NCBI GenBank assembly: GCA_017423025.1
Contig: JAFPGC010000027.1
Location: forward strand, 45,135-109,134
Length of the DNA: 64,000 nt
Direction of reading: 5' to 3'
Source of the DNA: Bacteroidales bacterium
GTDB lineage: Bacteria; Bacteroidota; Bacteroidia; Bacteroidales; UBA932
Part shown: one piece after another, positions 35,609-44,741 of the stretch
How positions within the stretch are numbered: position 1 is the stretch's first letter
Layout: each line of letters begins with the position of its first letter
The notes under the pieces: model-generated
The model's input: the letters and a program-made list of their open reading frames with translations, nothing else
Database searches by the model: none
What the model was told of the DNA's origin: nothing
Position numbers and translations under genes: made by a program

Positions 35609-37702
35609 ATGCGTAAACTGATTGTTGCAGGATTCACATCCCTGCTGGTTTTGTCCTGCGCGCAGGCTCCCTCTCCGGAGCAGCAGGCCAAAGACCTCAT
35701 TTCCAAGATGACGCTGGAAGAGAAGGCTTCCCTGATGATGCACCCTTCGGCCCCCATCGAGGCCCTGGGCATTCCGGCCTATGACTGGTGGAACGAAGCC
35801 CTTCACGGCGTTGCCCGTAACGGAAAGGCCACCGTTTTCCCCATGCCCATTGCCATGGCCGCCTCCTTTGACGAGCCCCTGGTGAACGAAGTGTTCACGG
35901 CGGTGAGCGACGAAGCCCGCGTGAAGAACCGCTGGGCAGTTGAGTCCGGCCACGTAGGTCAGTATCAGGGACTTACGTTCTGGACTCCCAACATCAACAT
36001 TTTCCGCGATCCCCGTTGGGGCCGCGGTATGGAAACCTATGGAGAAGACCCGTACCTGACCGGCCAGCTGGGTATGGCCGTGGTACGCGGTCTGCAGGGC
36101 CCCTCTGATGCAGCCATCCGCAAGGCCCACGCCTGCGCCAAGCACTTTGCCGTACACTCCGGTCCCGAATGGAACCGCCACAGTTATAATGCCGTGGTGA
36201 GCGAGAGGGATCTTCGGGAAACCTACCTGCCTGCCTTTAAGGACCTGGTGACCAAGGCCGACGTGCAGGAAGTGATGATTGCCTACAACGCCTTCCGCGG
36301 CGTTCCCTGCGGTGCCAACGACTACCTTATTAATACGGTCCTCCGGGGCGAATGGGGTTACAAAGGCATTGTCCTTTCCGACTGCTGGGCCATCCATAAC
36401 TTCTACGAGCCCGGCCGCCACGGGTACAGCGAAGATGTGGAGCACGCCGTCGCATCGGCCATCCATACCGGAACGGACCTTAACTGCGGCAATTCCTACG
36501 CCCATATCCCGGAAGCTGTCCAGCAGGGCCTTTTGGATGAGGCCGATGTGGACCGTTCCCTGGTTCGCCTCATCTCTGAGCGCATCCGCCTGGGTGAGAT
36601 GGTGCACAACACCGCCCCCTGGGATTACCTGTCCGACGACATCGTAGAAGGTCCCGAACACAGGGCCCTGTCCCGCAAGATGGCGGAAGAAACCATCGTC
36701 CTGCTCCAGAACAAGGGCAATATCCTGCCGCTGCAGGCCGGTGCCAAGGTGGCCCTGGTAGGCCCCAACGCCAATGACCGGGAGATGATGTGGGGCAATT
36801 ACAACCCCATTCCCGAACAGACCATTACTCTGCTCGACGGCTTGAAGGCCCACGTTCCTGACCTGGTGACCGTAAAGGGTTGCGGCATAGTAGGGGAGAA
36901 GGAAGACATCAAAACGGTCCTGAAGCAGCTGGAAGGCAAGGATATCGTTATCTTCGCCGGTGGCATTTCCCCCAATTATGAAGGCGAGGAGATGGATGTG
37001 GACGCTCCCGGTTTCCGGGGCGGAGACCGCACCAGCATTGAACTCCCGGCCGTCCAGCGCGAACTGTTGAAAGCCCTGCACGATGCCGGAAAGAAGGTGG
37101 TGCTGGTGAATTTCTCCGGCAGTGCCATGGGACTGGTTCCCGAGACCGAGACCTGCGACGCCATTGTCCAGGCCTGGTATCCCGGTGAGGAAGGCGGCGC
37201 CGTGCTGGCCGATGTCCTCTATGGCCAGGTGGTACCTTCCGGCAAGCTGCCTGTCACCTTCTACAAGAATGTGGACCAGCTTCCCGACTTCGAAGACTAC
37301 AACATGAAGGGTCGCACCTACCGTTACTTCGAAGGAGAGCCCCTTTATCCCTTCGGATATGGTCTGAGCTACACGAATTTTGCCTATGGAGAGGCCAAAA
37401 TAGAGGGTAACAAAATTGTTATCGATATTAACAACAATGGTTCATGCACTGGTACTGAGGTAGTTCAGCTCTATGTGCGCAAGGTCGATGATGCCGAAGG
37501 CCCTATCAAGACCCTGCGCGGTTTCCAGCGTGTCACCATCCTCGCCGGGCAGTCTGCAGAGGTGGTTTTTCCCCTTACGGAAGAGACTTTCCTGAGCTGG
37601 AACGAGGAAAAACAGAACATGGTTCCGGCAAAAGGAAAGTGGGAACTCCTCTATGGAGGAAATTCCCACGATGTTAAGAAAATCGATTATGATTTCAAAT
37701 AG
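35609..37702 (+). CDS. GH3 beta-xylosidase-like lipoprotein
   Basis: 697 residues; lipobox LLVLSCAQA (Cys15). Barrel motifs DWWNEALHGVARNG, NINIFRDPRWGRGMETYGEDP and KHFAVHSGPEWNRH place it in the xylosidase/arabinosidase branch of GH3, distinct from the two preceding GH3 enzymes. Nucleophile D258 in IVLSDCWAIH. C-terminal sandwich (about 345-560) and fibronectin-III-like domain (about 605-690) are present; no PA14 insert. The stop codon abuts the stop codon of the convergent glycosyltransferase gene with no base between them. Confidence 0.88.
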   Translation: MRKLIVAGFTSLLVLSCAQAPSPEQQAKDLISKMTLEEKASLMMHPSAPIEALGIPAYDWWNEALHGVARNGKATVFPMPIAMAASFDEPLVNEVFTAVSDEARVKNRWAVESGHVGQYQGLTFWTPNINIFRDPRWGRGMETYGEDPYLTGQLGMAVVRGLQGPSDAAIRKAHACAKHFAVHSGPEWNRHSYNAVVSERDLRETYLPAFKDLVTKADVQEVMIAYNAFRGVPCGANDYLINTVLRGEWGYKGIVLSDCWAIHNFYEPGRHGYSEDVEHAVASAIHTGTDLNCGNSYAHIPEAVQQGLLDEADVDRSLVRLISERIRLGEMVHNTAPWDYLSDDIVEGPEHRALSRKMAEETIVLLQNKGNILPLQAGAKVALVGPNANDREMMWGNYNPIPEQTITLLDGLKAHVPDLVTVKGCGIVGEKEDIKTVLKQLEGKDIVIFAGGISPNYEGEEMDVDAPGFRGGDRTSIELPAVQRELLKALHDAGKKVVLVNFSGSAMGLVPETETCDAIVQAWYPGEEGGAVLADVLYGQVVPSGKLPVTFYKNVDQLPDFEDYNMKGRTYRYFEGEPLYPFGYGLSYTNFAYGEAKIEGNKIVIDINNNGSCTGTEVVQLYVRKVDDAEGPIKTLRGFQRVTILAGQSAEVVFPLTEETFLSWNEEKQNMVPAKGKWELLYGGNSHDVKKIDYDFK

Positions 37703-38875
37703 CTAGGCCTTCCTGTTAAGGTCGATTGCCTTCTGAAACATGTCCAGAAGTGCGGCTACGGAGCGCCGGATGTCGTACTTCTGGATTTCTTTTGCATAGA
37801 CGTGCCCCATTCTCCAACGTTCCTCGGGGTTGGCCAGCCAGTAGTCGATGCGCTGAGCCAGAGCCTCAGGGTTCTTCTCGGGGAAACGGCTGCGGCGGTC
37901 CAGGGCAAACTGGGAAGTGCCGGAATAAGGGCCGACGGCAATCACGGGAACGGCTGCCTGCTGCATAGCTTCCATAATGGAGAGGCCTTCCACCTCGATG
38001 GTGGCGCAGTGGGCGCACAAATCGGCCTCGGCGGACAGTTTGCGCAATCCGTCCCGGTCCAGGAAGACAAACTGGGGCTCGTACCCTACGACACCCTTCT
38101 CATAAAGCTTGTGCGCATGCTTCTTAATGCGCTTGGCATCGGGGCCGATGCCGGCGAAAATGAGCTGGATGCGTTTGGCGTAGTTGCTGAAATGCATGGC
38201 TTCCAGCAGGGTAGTCTGGTCTTTTTCTTTGGAAAGGCGGCCGATATAAACCACTTTGAAGGGACGGGATTCGTCCAGATATCCTTCGGGCATCTCCAGG
38301 GGACGGGTGCATTCGTCGGCAACGAGGCCGTTGGAGATTAAGGCCAGGTTGGATTTGAAGTGGTAGCGGCGGAGGCGGTCCATTACGTTTTCCGTAGGGC
38401 ATTGCACGTATGAGCAGTGGTTAAAAACGTGATTGCGCGCCAGTCGGAGCAGGTTGCGGTTGAAACCCTTCCAGTAGCGCAGGGGACCCAGGGAATTGGT
38501 AATGTTCTCCGGATGGAGATGGTAAGTGGCAGTGAGAGGTTTTCCTAGCTTCTTGGCAATCTTGATGGCCTTGATTTCCAGCACGAAGGCTTCTTCCAGG
38601 TGAACCACATCGGCCCAGCGGATGGCTTCTTCCATGATTTTGGGATCGCTGGAGGCGTAGCTGAATCCCTGGGCGTCGATGATACCCTGGACGAAGGGGA
38701 ACTTGAATTCCTTGAGACAGTAGTCCGGCTGGGGCTGGGCGGCGTGTTTGTTGGGACCGGCCAGCACACGGACCTCGTGCCCCATGTCAGTGAGGTATTG
38801 GGCCGTGCGGCGGGCCGATGCGGCCATGCCGTTTCCCTTCATATAGAAGTTATTGATTACCAGTAAGATTTTCAT
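37703..38875 (-). CDS. GT4-family glycosyltransferase
   Basis: 390 residues, no signal peptide. GT-B fold: N-terminal Rossmann half with ILLVINNFYMKGNGMAASARR, C-terminal half with VVYIGRLSKEKDQTTLLEAM and the donor-binding acid pair in EVEGLSIMEAMQQ. Transfers a sugar from a nucleotide donor, probably to a lipid or envelope glycan. Last gene of a four-gene minus-strand unit, three bases after the esterase. Confidence 0.85.
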   Translation of the reverse strand: MKILLVINNFYMKGNGMAASARRTAQYLTDMGHEVRVLAGPNKHAAQPQPDYCLKEFKFPFVQGIIDAQGFSYASSDPKIMEEAIRWADVVHLEEAFVLEIKAIKIAKKLGKPLTATYHLHPENITNSLGPLRYWKGFNRNLLRLARNHVFNHCSYVQCPTENVMDRLRRYHFKSNLALISNGLVADECTRPLEMPEGYLDESRPFKVVYIGRLSKEKDQTTLLEAMHFSNYAKRIQLIFAGIGPDAKRIKKHAHKLYEKGVVGYEPQFVFLDRDGLRKLSAEADLCAHCATIEVEGLSIMEAMQQAAVPVIAVGPYSGTSQFALDRRSRFPEKNPEALAQRIDYWLANPEERWRMGHVYAKEIQKYDIRRSVAALLDMFQKAIDLNRKA

Positions 38876-38878
38876 AGG

Positions 38879-39775
38879 TTAGGTTTCTTGGAACAGATGC
38901 TGCATCAAGTCTTTTAACTCTTGTGTCCAGCCTTTGGCCCAGGAATGGGATGCCGGATACTTGCGGTACAGGTGGGGAAACCCATTCTTATACATGTACA
39001 TGTGCAGGTTGTGCGTGGCCGGACGCATCATGTCCTTGGTGCCGACATAGAGGTAATACCCATAAGGCGGGTATTCCGTGAACTGCCGGTTCATTTTTTT
39101 ATGCAGGCGACCGTAGAATTGACGCCGGGTGACGCTGGGACGGCCTATGCTCCACATATAGGGGGACATGGCGCAGATGTATCCGAACGATTCGGGATGA
39201 TTGGCTCCAAGGAAGATACTCTGGTAAGCGCCGATGGAAAGGCCGGCGATGGCCCGGTGGGACTGATCGGCCTGGGTGCGGTAAAGACTGTCCACCAGGT
39301 GTACCACGTCGTTCATAAAGGCCGATTCCACAATGCCGTCCACCTCCAGGATGCTTTCGAAAGCGTCTTTGAAACGGCCTCCTTCATAATCGGCCTCGTC
39401 GTTGTACTGGTTGACGTTGGGCATGACGATGATGCAGGGGACGGCCTTTCCCGCAGCCCAGAGGCTGTCGGCGGTTTGGTAGACCTCGCCCTTGCGGATC
39501 CAGGAGGTCTCATAGCCGCGGGCGCCGTGCAGGAGGTAGAGCACCGGGTAGCGCTGATCCGTCTCATAATAGTCGGCCGGGAGGTACACGATGAGCCTGC
39601 GGTTGGCAGGTCCGGGAACGCTGCAAGGCTGAACTACCTCTTCTACAATGCCTTTCGGGGTATAATCGGCCCTGATGGTGGGGCCAGGCAAATAACTTTC
39701 TGAGCTCTTCCAGCGGACGACGCCGCAGGAGGAGCTCAGAAGAATGCCAATAAGTATAGGGAATAACTTCCGCAC
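38879..39775 (-). CDS. Esterase D/feruloyl-esterase-like lipoprotein
   Basis: 298 residues; lipobox LSSSCGVV (Cys17). Putative esterase (PF00756-type) fold: YPVLYLLHGARG gives the oxyanion region, AIAGLSIGAYQS holds nucleophile S180, and YPASHSWAKG the likely histidine. Such enzymes cleave acetyl or feruloyl esters from plant polysaccharides, or act on trehalose-like esters. Encoded between YebC and a glycosyltransferase, so an envelope role is also possible. Confidence 0.75.
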   Translation of the reverse strand: MRKLFPILIGILLSSSCGVVRWKSSESYLPGPTIRADYTPKGIVEEVVQPCSVPGPANRRLIVYLPADYYETDQRYPVLYLLHGARGYETSWIRKGEVYQTADSLWAAGKAVPCIIVMPNVNQYNDEADYEGGRFKDAFESILEVDGIVESAFMNDVVHLVDSLYRTQADQSHRAIAGLSIGAYQSIFLGANHPESFGYICAMSPYMWSIGRPSVTRRQFYGRLHKKMNRQFTEYPPYGYYLYVGTKDMMRPATHNLHMYMYKNGFPHLYRKYPASHSWAKGWTQELKDLMQHLFQET

Positions 39776-39781
39776 TATTAT

Positions 39782-40540
39782 TTACTCTGCCTCAGGGGCC
39801 ATGGTGGTGTAGACGTTGGTGACGTCTTCGTCATCTTCCAATAGGCCGGTGAGTTTTTCCAGCGTAGCGCGCTGCTCGGCGGTAACCTCTTTGAGGTCTA
39901 CGTTGGGAATCTGCTCGAAGCCACCGGAAATGAGTTCGTAGCCCTTCTCTTCAATATACTTCTGAATCTGGCCGTAGGCGGTGTAGTCACCGTAGATGGA
40001 GATTTCCACAGTCACGTTCTCGTCCTCGTCTTCCACTTCCTGCTTGAAGACTTCCTCGGCGCCGAAGTCGATGAGCTCCAGCTCAAGTTCTTCTACATCA
40101 ATGGGTTTGGCAGGGTCTTCCTTGATGCGGAAAACGCACTTGTGGTCGAACATGAATGCCACGGAGCCGCTGGTCTGCAGGGAACCGCCGCACTTGGTGA
40201 AGTAGCTGCGGACGTTGGCCACGGTGCGGGTGTTGTTGTCCGTTGCGGCTTCTACCAGATAGGCGATGCCGAAAGGACCGAAGCCTTCGTAGACGATTTC
40301 CTTGAAGTCACCGGACTTGGCCTCGGTGGCCTTCTTGATGGCGCGCTCGATGTTTTCCTTGGGCATCTGCTCGCTCTTGGCCTCGGCGATGAGGGCACGG
40401 AGACGGGGGTTGCCGGTAACCTCGGCGCCGCCCTGCTTGACGGCGATGGTGATTTCCTTACCCAGTTTGGTGAAGGTCTTGGCCATGTGGCCCCAACGCT
40501 TCATCTTCCGCTCTTTGCGGAACTCAAATGCTCTTCCCAT
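39782..40540 (-). CDS. yebC: YebC/PmpR-family protein
   Basis: 252 residues, usual length. The start MGRAFEFRKERKMKRWGHMAK and the core GKEITIAVKQGGAEVTGNPRLRALI and IVYEGFGPFGIAYLVEAATDN are family hallmarks. Cytoplasmic; described as a DNA-binding transcription regulator and, for some members, as a ribosome-associated factor relieving stalling. Follows the TPR gene by three bases. Confidence 0.93.
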   Translation of the reverse strand: MGRAFEFRKERKMKRWGHMAKTFTKLGKEITIAVKQGGAEVTGNPRLRALIAEAKSEQMPKENIERAIKKATEAKSGDFKEIVYEGFGPFGIAYLVEAATDNNTRTVANVRSYFTKCGGSLQTSGSVAFMFDHKCVFRIKEDPAKPIDVEELELELIDFGAEEVFKQEVEDEDENVTVEISIYGDYTAYGQIQKYIEEKGYELISGGFEQIPNVDLKEVTAEQRATLEKLTGLLEDDEDVTNVYTTMAPEAE

Positions 40541-40543
40541 AAA

Positions 40544-41221
40544 TTACTTGGTTTCGATGCGGGTGATGTACTTGTCAATCTCCAGGGCCTCGGGAGCATT
40601 GCCCCACTTGTCCTTGATTTCCTTGTAGAAGGAGAGAGCCTGGGCATCATTTCCAAGGGCCTCGGAAGCGATACCGGCCTTCAGGAGGTAACCGGCGGCG
40701 AAAGCGTTGTCAGAGGTCTTGGCGGCCTTCTGGAACCACTTCACGGCCTCGGCGTAGTCCTCAAGATCGGCGTAGGCGTCGCCGATGCAGGCCTGGGCCT
40801 TGCCCAGCAGGATGGGATCTTCGCCGTCGTATTTCTTCAGGTACTGGATGGCCTCTTCGGGGGCACCGGTCTGCAGTTTGGCGATACCGGCATAGAGGTA
40901 AACGGCCTCACCGGCCTTGGAACCGTACTGCTTGATGATGTCTTCGAAACCGAGGTCGTTGTCGTCACCGGTGAGGGCCAGTTCATATTCGCCGGCCTGG
41001 AACCACTGCTCTGCGCGGACCATCTGATCCGTGGCCTGCACCTTCTTGGGCTGCAGGATAAAGCGGTTGTAAGCCAGGATAGCGATGGCGATCACGAGCA
41101 AGCCGATCACGACGCCGTAAATGATTTTTCCGTTCTCCTTGAAGAACTGTTCGGTCTTGGAAACAGCCTCAACAACATTCTGCTGACGCACTTCCTCTTC
41201 AGTCTTAGTAATTTTTGCCAT
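40544..41221 (-). CDS. Membrane-anchored TPR protein
   Basis: 225 residues. A charged N-terminus, one membrane helix (about 35-53, IIYGVVIGLLVIAIAILAY) and a periplasmic array of tetratricopeptide-like repeats (about 65-220; e.g. AEAVKWFQKAAKTSDNAFAAGY). The layout resembles YfgM, which helps outer-membrane protein traffic, but assignment is by architecture only. First gene of the unit with yebC; divergent from recF. Confidence 0.75.
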   Translation of the reverse strand: MAKITKTEEEVRQQNVVEAVSKTEQFFKENGKIIYGVVIGLLVIAIAILAYNRFILQPKKVQATDQMVRAEQWFQAGEYELALTGDDNDLGFEDIIKQYGSKAGEAVYLYAGIAKLQTGAPEEAIQYLKKYDGEDPILLGKAQACIGDAYADLEDYAEAVKWFQKAAKTSDNAFAAGYLLKAGIASEALGNDAQALSFYKEIKDKWGNAPEALEIDKYITRIETK

Positions 41222-41256
41222 ATTTGTAATTGTTTTTTATTGACTTTTTGAGCCCG

Positions 41257-41264
41257 CAAATTTA
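41257..41264 (-). promoter_or_regulatory. -7 box of the TPR-yebC unit
   Basis: Minus strand TAAATTTG, with TTG 20 bases upstream; 35 bases before the start codon. Confidence 0.6.
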
Positions 41265-41276
41265 CGAAAAATATTA

Positions 41277-41284
41277 TATATTTG
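41277..41284 (+). promoter_or_regulatory. -7 box of recF
   Basis: TATATTTG, 22 bases before the recF ATG. It overlaps the upstream region of the divergent promoter, so the two may interfere. Confidence 0.55.
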
Positions 41285-41306
41285 CAATTGTATTATACGC
41301 TCTGTC

Positions 41307-42404
41307 ATGCCTAATCTTAAGAAAATAGTGGTTCGTGATTTCCGGAACATCGAATTTCAGGAACTCACCTTCTCTCCCAACGTTAATTGCATCAGCGGAA
41401 ACAACGGGGAAGGGAAGACCAATCTGCTGGATGCCATCTATTATCTGTCCATGACCAAGAGCGCTTTTCCGGCCCCTGACAAGTACAATTTCCGTTATGG
41501 AACGGAGGGTTTTACCATCGGCGGCACATTTGGAATGGAGAACGGACTGGAGTCCCGTTTTTCCATCCAGGTGAAGGAAGGGGAGAAGAAGCTCATAAGG
41601 GACGACAAGCCCTACGGACGCCTGGGAGAGCATATCGGCGTGCTTCCTGTAGTGATGGTTTCGCCCGGCGATACCGCCCTGGTGAGCGAGTCCGGGGAAG
41701 AACGGCGCCGCCTTTCCAATGCCGTCCTCTCCCAGATGGATGCCGAATACCTGGCCGCCGTGCAAGGGTATACGCGTTTTCTGCAGCAGCGCAACAAGGT
41801 GCTCAAGGACATGGGGGCCGATGGCTCCCTGCTGGATGTCCTGGACGAGCGCATGGCCCCTCTGGCTACCAAAATTTTCGACAGCCGCAAGCAGTTCGCG
41901 CAGGATCTTCAGCCGGTCGTGGCCGAGTACTACCGCCTCATTTCGGGGGGCGGGGAATCGGTGGCTATCGAGTATAAATCCGATTTGGAAAATCGCTCTC
42001 TTACAGAGCTTTTTGCGGCTCACCGGGAGCGAGACTTTATATTGCGTTATACCTCCTCCGGAGTGCAGAGGGACGACTTCCTTTTCACCATGGACGGCCA
42101 TCCTATCCGCCGGGCCGGAAGCCAGGGTCAGCAGAAGAGTTTCCTGGTCGCCCTCAAGTTCGCCCAGTACGAAATCATGAAGCGTTCCTATGGCTTCGCC
42201 CCCATGCTGCTGCTGGACGATGTCTTTGACAAGTTGGACCTGGGTCGTATCTCCAACCTCATTTCCATGGTGGCAGGGGCCGATTTCGGCCAGATCTTCA
42301 TAACGGATACGGACCGCGCCCGTCTGAGTGGAATTGTGGACCGGATTACGGAAGACCGTGCCTATTTTGTGACCGAAAAAGGCGCTTTTACCCGCGTAGA
42401 ATAG
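41307..42404 (+). CDS. recF: DNA recombination mediator RecF
   Basis: 365 residues. Walker A GNNGEGKTN (about 31-39), conserved VVRDFRN near the N-terminus, VMVSPGDTALV, the signature AGSQGQQKSFLVALKFAQ and Walker B PMLLLDDVFDKLD. An SMC-like ATPase that helps load RecA at single-strand gaps. Coupled with a DUF721 gene one base downstream, the common arrangement in Bacteroidetes. Confidence 0.95.
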   Translation: MPNLKKIVVRDFRNIEFQELTFSPNVNCISGNNGEGKTNLLDAIYYLSMTKSAFPAPDKYNFRYGTEGFTIGGTFGMENGLESRFSIQVKEGEKKLIRDDKPYGRLGEHIGVLPVVMVSPGDTALVSESGEERRRLSNAVLSQMDAEYLAAVQGYTRFLQQRNKVLKDMGADGSLLDVLDERMAPLATKIFDSRKQFAQDLQPVVAEYYRLISGGGESVAIEYKSDLENRSLTELFAAHRERDFILRYTSSGVQRDDFLFTMDGHPIRRAGSQGQQKSFLVALKFAQYEIMKRSYGFAPMLLLDDVFDKLDLGRISNLISMVAGADFGQIFITDTDRARLSGIVDRITEDRAYFVTEKGAFTRVE

Positions 42405-42405
42405 C

Positions 42406-42741
42406 ATGGCAGAACCCATTCGCATACACCGGAAAGAGGCCGTGGGCATGGACCAGCTGGTGAAGGAGTACATCAAGTCCATGAGACTGGCCGCAGGCCT
42501 CAATACCCAGCGTATTTTCGCCGCCTGGGACGCCTGTTCCGGCGCCGGTCCCTTTACCCTCCGCCGCTACTTCCGCGGGGGCAAACTCTATATCACCCTG
42601 GGCTCTTCCGTCATCCGCAACCAGCTCTATTTCCAAAAGGCGGAACTCATAGAAAAGATGAATGCTTATCTCTCGAAGGATGAATTGTTTACAGAAGATA
42701 ACCGAACGGTAAGCTTTATTCATGAACTGATCCTCAAATAA
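42406..42741 (+). CDS. DUF721 (DciA-like) protein
   Basis: 111 residues. The C-terminal ~90 residues match the DUF721 pattern: VFAAWDxCxG-like RIFAAWDACSGAG, then a basic LRRYFRGGKLYITLGSSVIRNQLYFQKAELIEKMN. The family contains DciA, the ancestral loader of the replicative helicase, and its gene commonly follows recF. Cytoplasmic. Confidence 0.8.
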   Translation: MAEPIRIHRKEAVGMDQLVKEYIKSMRLAAGLNTQRIFAAWDACSGAGPFTLRRYFRGGKLYITLGSSVIRNQLYFQKAELIEKMNAYLSKDELFTEDNRTVSFIHELILK

Positions 42742-42805
42742 TACCCGGATAGAGGGACTTTTTTTTCATCTTTTATCAAAGATAAATTTTTTAACAAAAA
42801 ATTCT

Positions 42806-42813
42806 TATATTTG
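42806..42813 (+). promoter_or_regulatory. -7 box of the alarmone/partner-switch operon
   Basis: TATATTTG, 18 bases before the ATG at 42832. Confidence 0.55.
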
Positions 42814-42814
42814 T

Positions 42815-42828
42815 AGGTATATACCTAT
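42815..42828. promoter_or_regulatory. 14-bp perfect palindrome at the expected transcription start
   Basis: TAGGTATATACCTA, one base after the -7 box and three bases before the start codon. Its position would let a bound dimer block transcription of the operon. Confidence 0.4.
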
Positions 42829-42831
42829 GCT

Positions 42832-43908
42832 ATGAGTACTCAGCCCCAAAGATTGCTGGACGCCCATGCCCAGCAGATCCTTCAGGAATATCTGGACAAC
42901 CTTCCGGAATTCCGGAAGCAGGCCATGCAAATCTATGTCGCCATCAAGGAGACCTTGGAAAAGGTCGGCCTCATCGTGGCCAGCATAGAGTATCGCGTCA
43001 AGTCCGAGGATTCCCTGGCCGGTAAGCTGGAACTCAAGGGTGCCAAGTACAAGTCCCTGGCCGACATTACGGACATCATCGGCCTGCGTGTCATCACTTA
43101 TTACAGCGAAGATGTGGACAAGGTGGCATCGGCCGTGGACCGTCTGTTTGAAATTGACTGGGACAACTCGGTAGACAAGCGCAAATTGTTGGAAATCGAC
43201 AGCTTCGGCTATCTTTCCCTGCATTATATCTGCTCAAAGGAAGGTTTTCCCTATCGCTTCGAAGTCCAGATGAGAACCATACTCCAGCACGCCTGGGCCA
43301 ATATGAACCACGACACCGGTTACAAGAGCGGCGTGGAGATTCCCATTTACTACCGCCGCAGCCTGAGCCGTATGGCCGGCCTCCTGGAACTGGTGGACGA
43401 AGAATTCAGCCGCATCCGGGTAGAGTTGGCCGATTACCGCCGCCGGGTGCAGAACCTGGTGGCTTCGGGCAACCTGGACGACGCCCCGCTGGATACGGAA
43501 ACCTACAGAAGCTACCTGAATATCAATCCTTTCGGTAGGCTTATCAGATCCATCGCTTCCATTAACCAGGCCGAGATTCAGGAAGTTACGCTGCTGCCAT
43601 ATCTGGAAGTGTTCCAGTGGCTGGGCTTCCGCACCCTGGGAGATTTGGAGCGCCTTATCAAGGAGCATTCGGACGCCGCTTTCCAGCTGGCTTCCTTCCA
43701 GCTGAGTCTTACGGACCTGGATATCATCTCCTCTTCCGTGGCTCCCCAGAACCTTTGCATCGTGTATATCCTCAAGACCGGCGGCGGCACCGTCGGCCTT
43801 ACCAAGATGTTCAACCTCCTCAACGGAGAATCCGAGAGTAACGAAATGATGGCCGAGTACCTGCTGGAGCAGGCCAAGGACCTTCCTTTTATGAACGTTA
43901 AGAAATGA
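42832..43908 (+). CDS. RelA/SpoT-domain alarmone synthetase without hydrolase domain
   Basis: 358 residues. The synthetase domain (about 45-190) has SIEYRVKSEDSLAGKLELKG, DITDIIGLRVITYY, FGYLSLHY and EVQMRTILQHAWANMNHDTGY, the GTP-binding and pyrophosphate-transfer motifs. There is no HD hydrolase domain and no TGS/ACT module, so it is synthetase only; the ~150-residue C-terminal helical part is unassigned and may be regulatory. It would make (p)ppGpp in the cytoplasm. First gene of a six-gene operon; four-base overlap with the next gene. Confidence 0.85.
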   Translation: MSTQPQRLLDAHAQQILQEYLDNLPEFRKQAMQIYVAIKETLEKVGLIVASIEYRVKSEDSLAGKLELKGAKYKSLADITDIIGLRVITYYSEDVDKVASAVDRLFEIDWDNSVDKRKLLEIDSFGYLSLHYICSKEGFPYRFEVQMRTILQHAWANMNHDTGYKSGVEIPIYYRRSLSRMAGLLELVDEEFSRIRVELADYRRRVQNLVASGNLDDAPLDTETYRSYLNINPFGRLIRSIASINQAEIQEVTLLPYLEVFQWLGFRTLGDLERLIKEHSDAAFQLASFQLSLTDLDIISSSVAPQNLCIVYILKTGGGTVGLTKMFNLLNGESESNEMMAEYLLEQAKDLPFMNVKK

Positions 43909-44741
43909 TCAAGCCAGTAAAGATATCCCTCAAGGACTATGTCCAGTTTGGCGGCGGCGCCAACGGAGAAAGCTTCGACTGCATTTCCGATCCCAGTCTC
44001 ATGCTCAAACTCTATTTCCCGGGCAAGATCCAGCAGCCCCTGGACGAGATGATGCTGGCCCGCAAGGTTTATGCGATGGGCATCCCTACTCCCGAACCCG
44101 GAGAGTATGTGGAGACCGAGGATGGCCGTTACGGCATCCGTTTCCACCGCATTCCGGGAAAGGTATCCTATGCCAGGGCTACGGGAGATCATCCGGAGAA
44201 GGTTAAGCAGTATGCGGCCGAGTTTGCCGCCATGTGCCGCGATCTTCACGCCACACACGTGAATACGTCCGAGTTTGAGAACGTTAAGGACCGCTACCTC
44301 CGCCTCCTCCAGGAGAATCCCTTCTTTACGGGGGAAGAGAAAGAGAAGCTGGCCCGCTTCATTACCGAAGTTCCGGACGAGGATACCGCCATTCACGGAG
44401 ACCTCCAGTACGGAAACGCCATCTTTGCGGGAGACAAACGCTATTTCATCGACCTGGGAGACTTCTGCTACGGCAATCACCTCTTTGATGTAGGCATGGT
44501 GTACCTTTGCTCCTACCTCTCCGACGAGGCCTTCATCCAGGAGGCCTTCCACATGCCCAAGCCGGTGGCCAAGCAATTCTGGGATGCCTTTGTGCCGGAA
44601 TACTTCGGCCCTCAGATTTCCCTGGAAGAGGCCGAAACCCTTATTTTGCCTTACGCGGGCCTCAAGACCCTTATCGTGGAGCGCGACACCAAGCGCCCGA
44701 TGCTGGAATTCAGAGACGCCCTTAAATCCATCCTCGAATAA
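43905..44741 (+). CDS. Aminoglycoside-phosphotransferase-like kinase
   Basis: 278 residues, kinase-like APH fold. IHGDLQYGNAIF holds the catalytic D166 and the Mg-binding N, and FIDLGDFCYG the DFG-like aspartate (about 184). The N-lobe is shortened, with lysine in LMLKLYFPG as the likely ATP contact. It resembles the uncharacterised TIGR02172-type kinases; an antibiotic substrate is not implied. ATGA overlap with the synthetase and no gap to the antiporter, so it shares their operon. Confidence 0.7.
   Translation: MIKPVKISLKDYVQFGGGANGESFDCISDPSLMLKLYFPGKIQQPLDEMMLARKVYAMGIPTPEPGEYVETEDGRYGIRFHRIPGKVSYARATGDHPEKVKQYAAEFAAMCRDLHATHVNTSEFENVKDRYLRLLQENPFFTGEEKEKLARFITEVPDEDTAIHGDLQYGNAIFAGDKRYFIDLGDFCYGNHLFDVGMVYLCSYLSDEAFIQEAFHMPKPVAKQFWDAFVPEYFGPQISLEEAETLILPYAGLKTLIVERDTKRPMLEFRDALKSILE

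Noticed and set aside
43905-44741. Antibiotic-resistance aminoglycoside phosphotransferase
   Set aside because: Only the kinase fold is shared; the operon context is signalling, and the sequence resembles an uncharacterised housekeeping-type subfamily.
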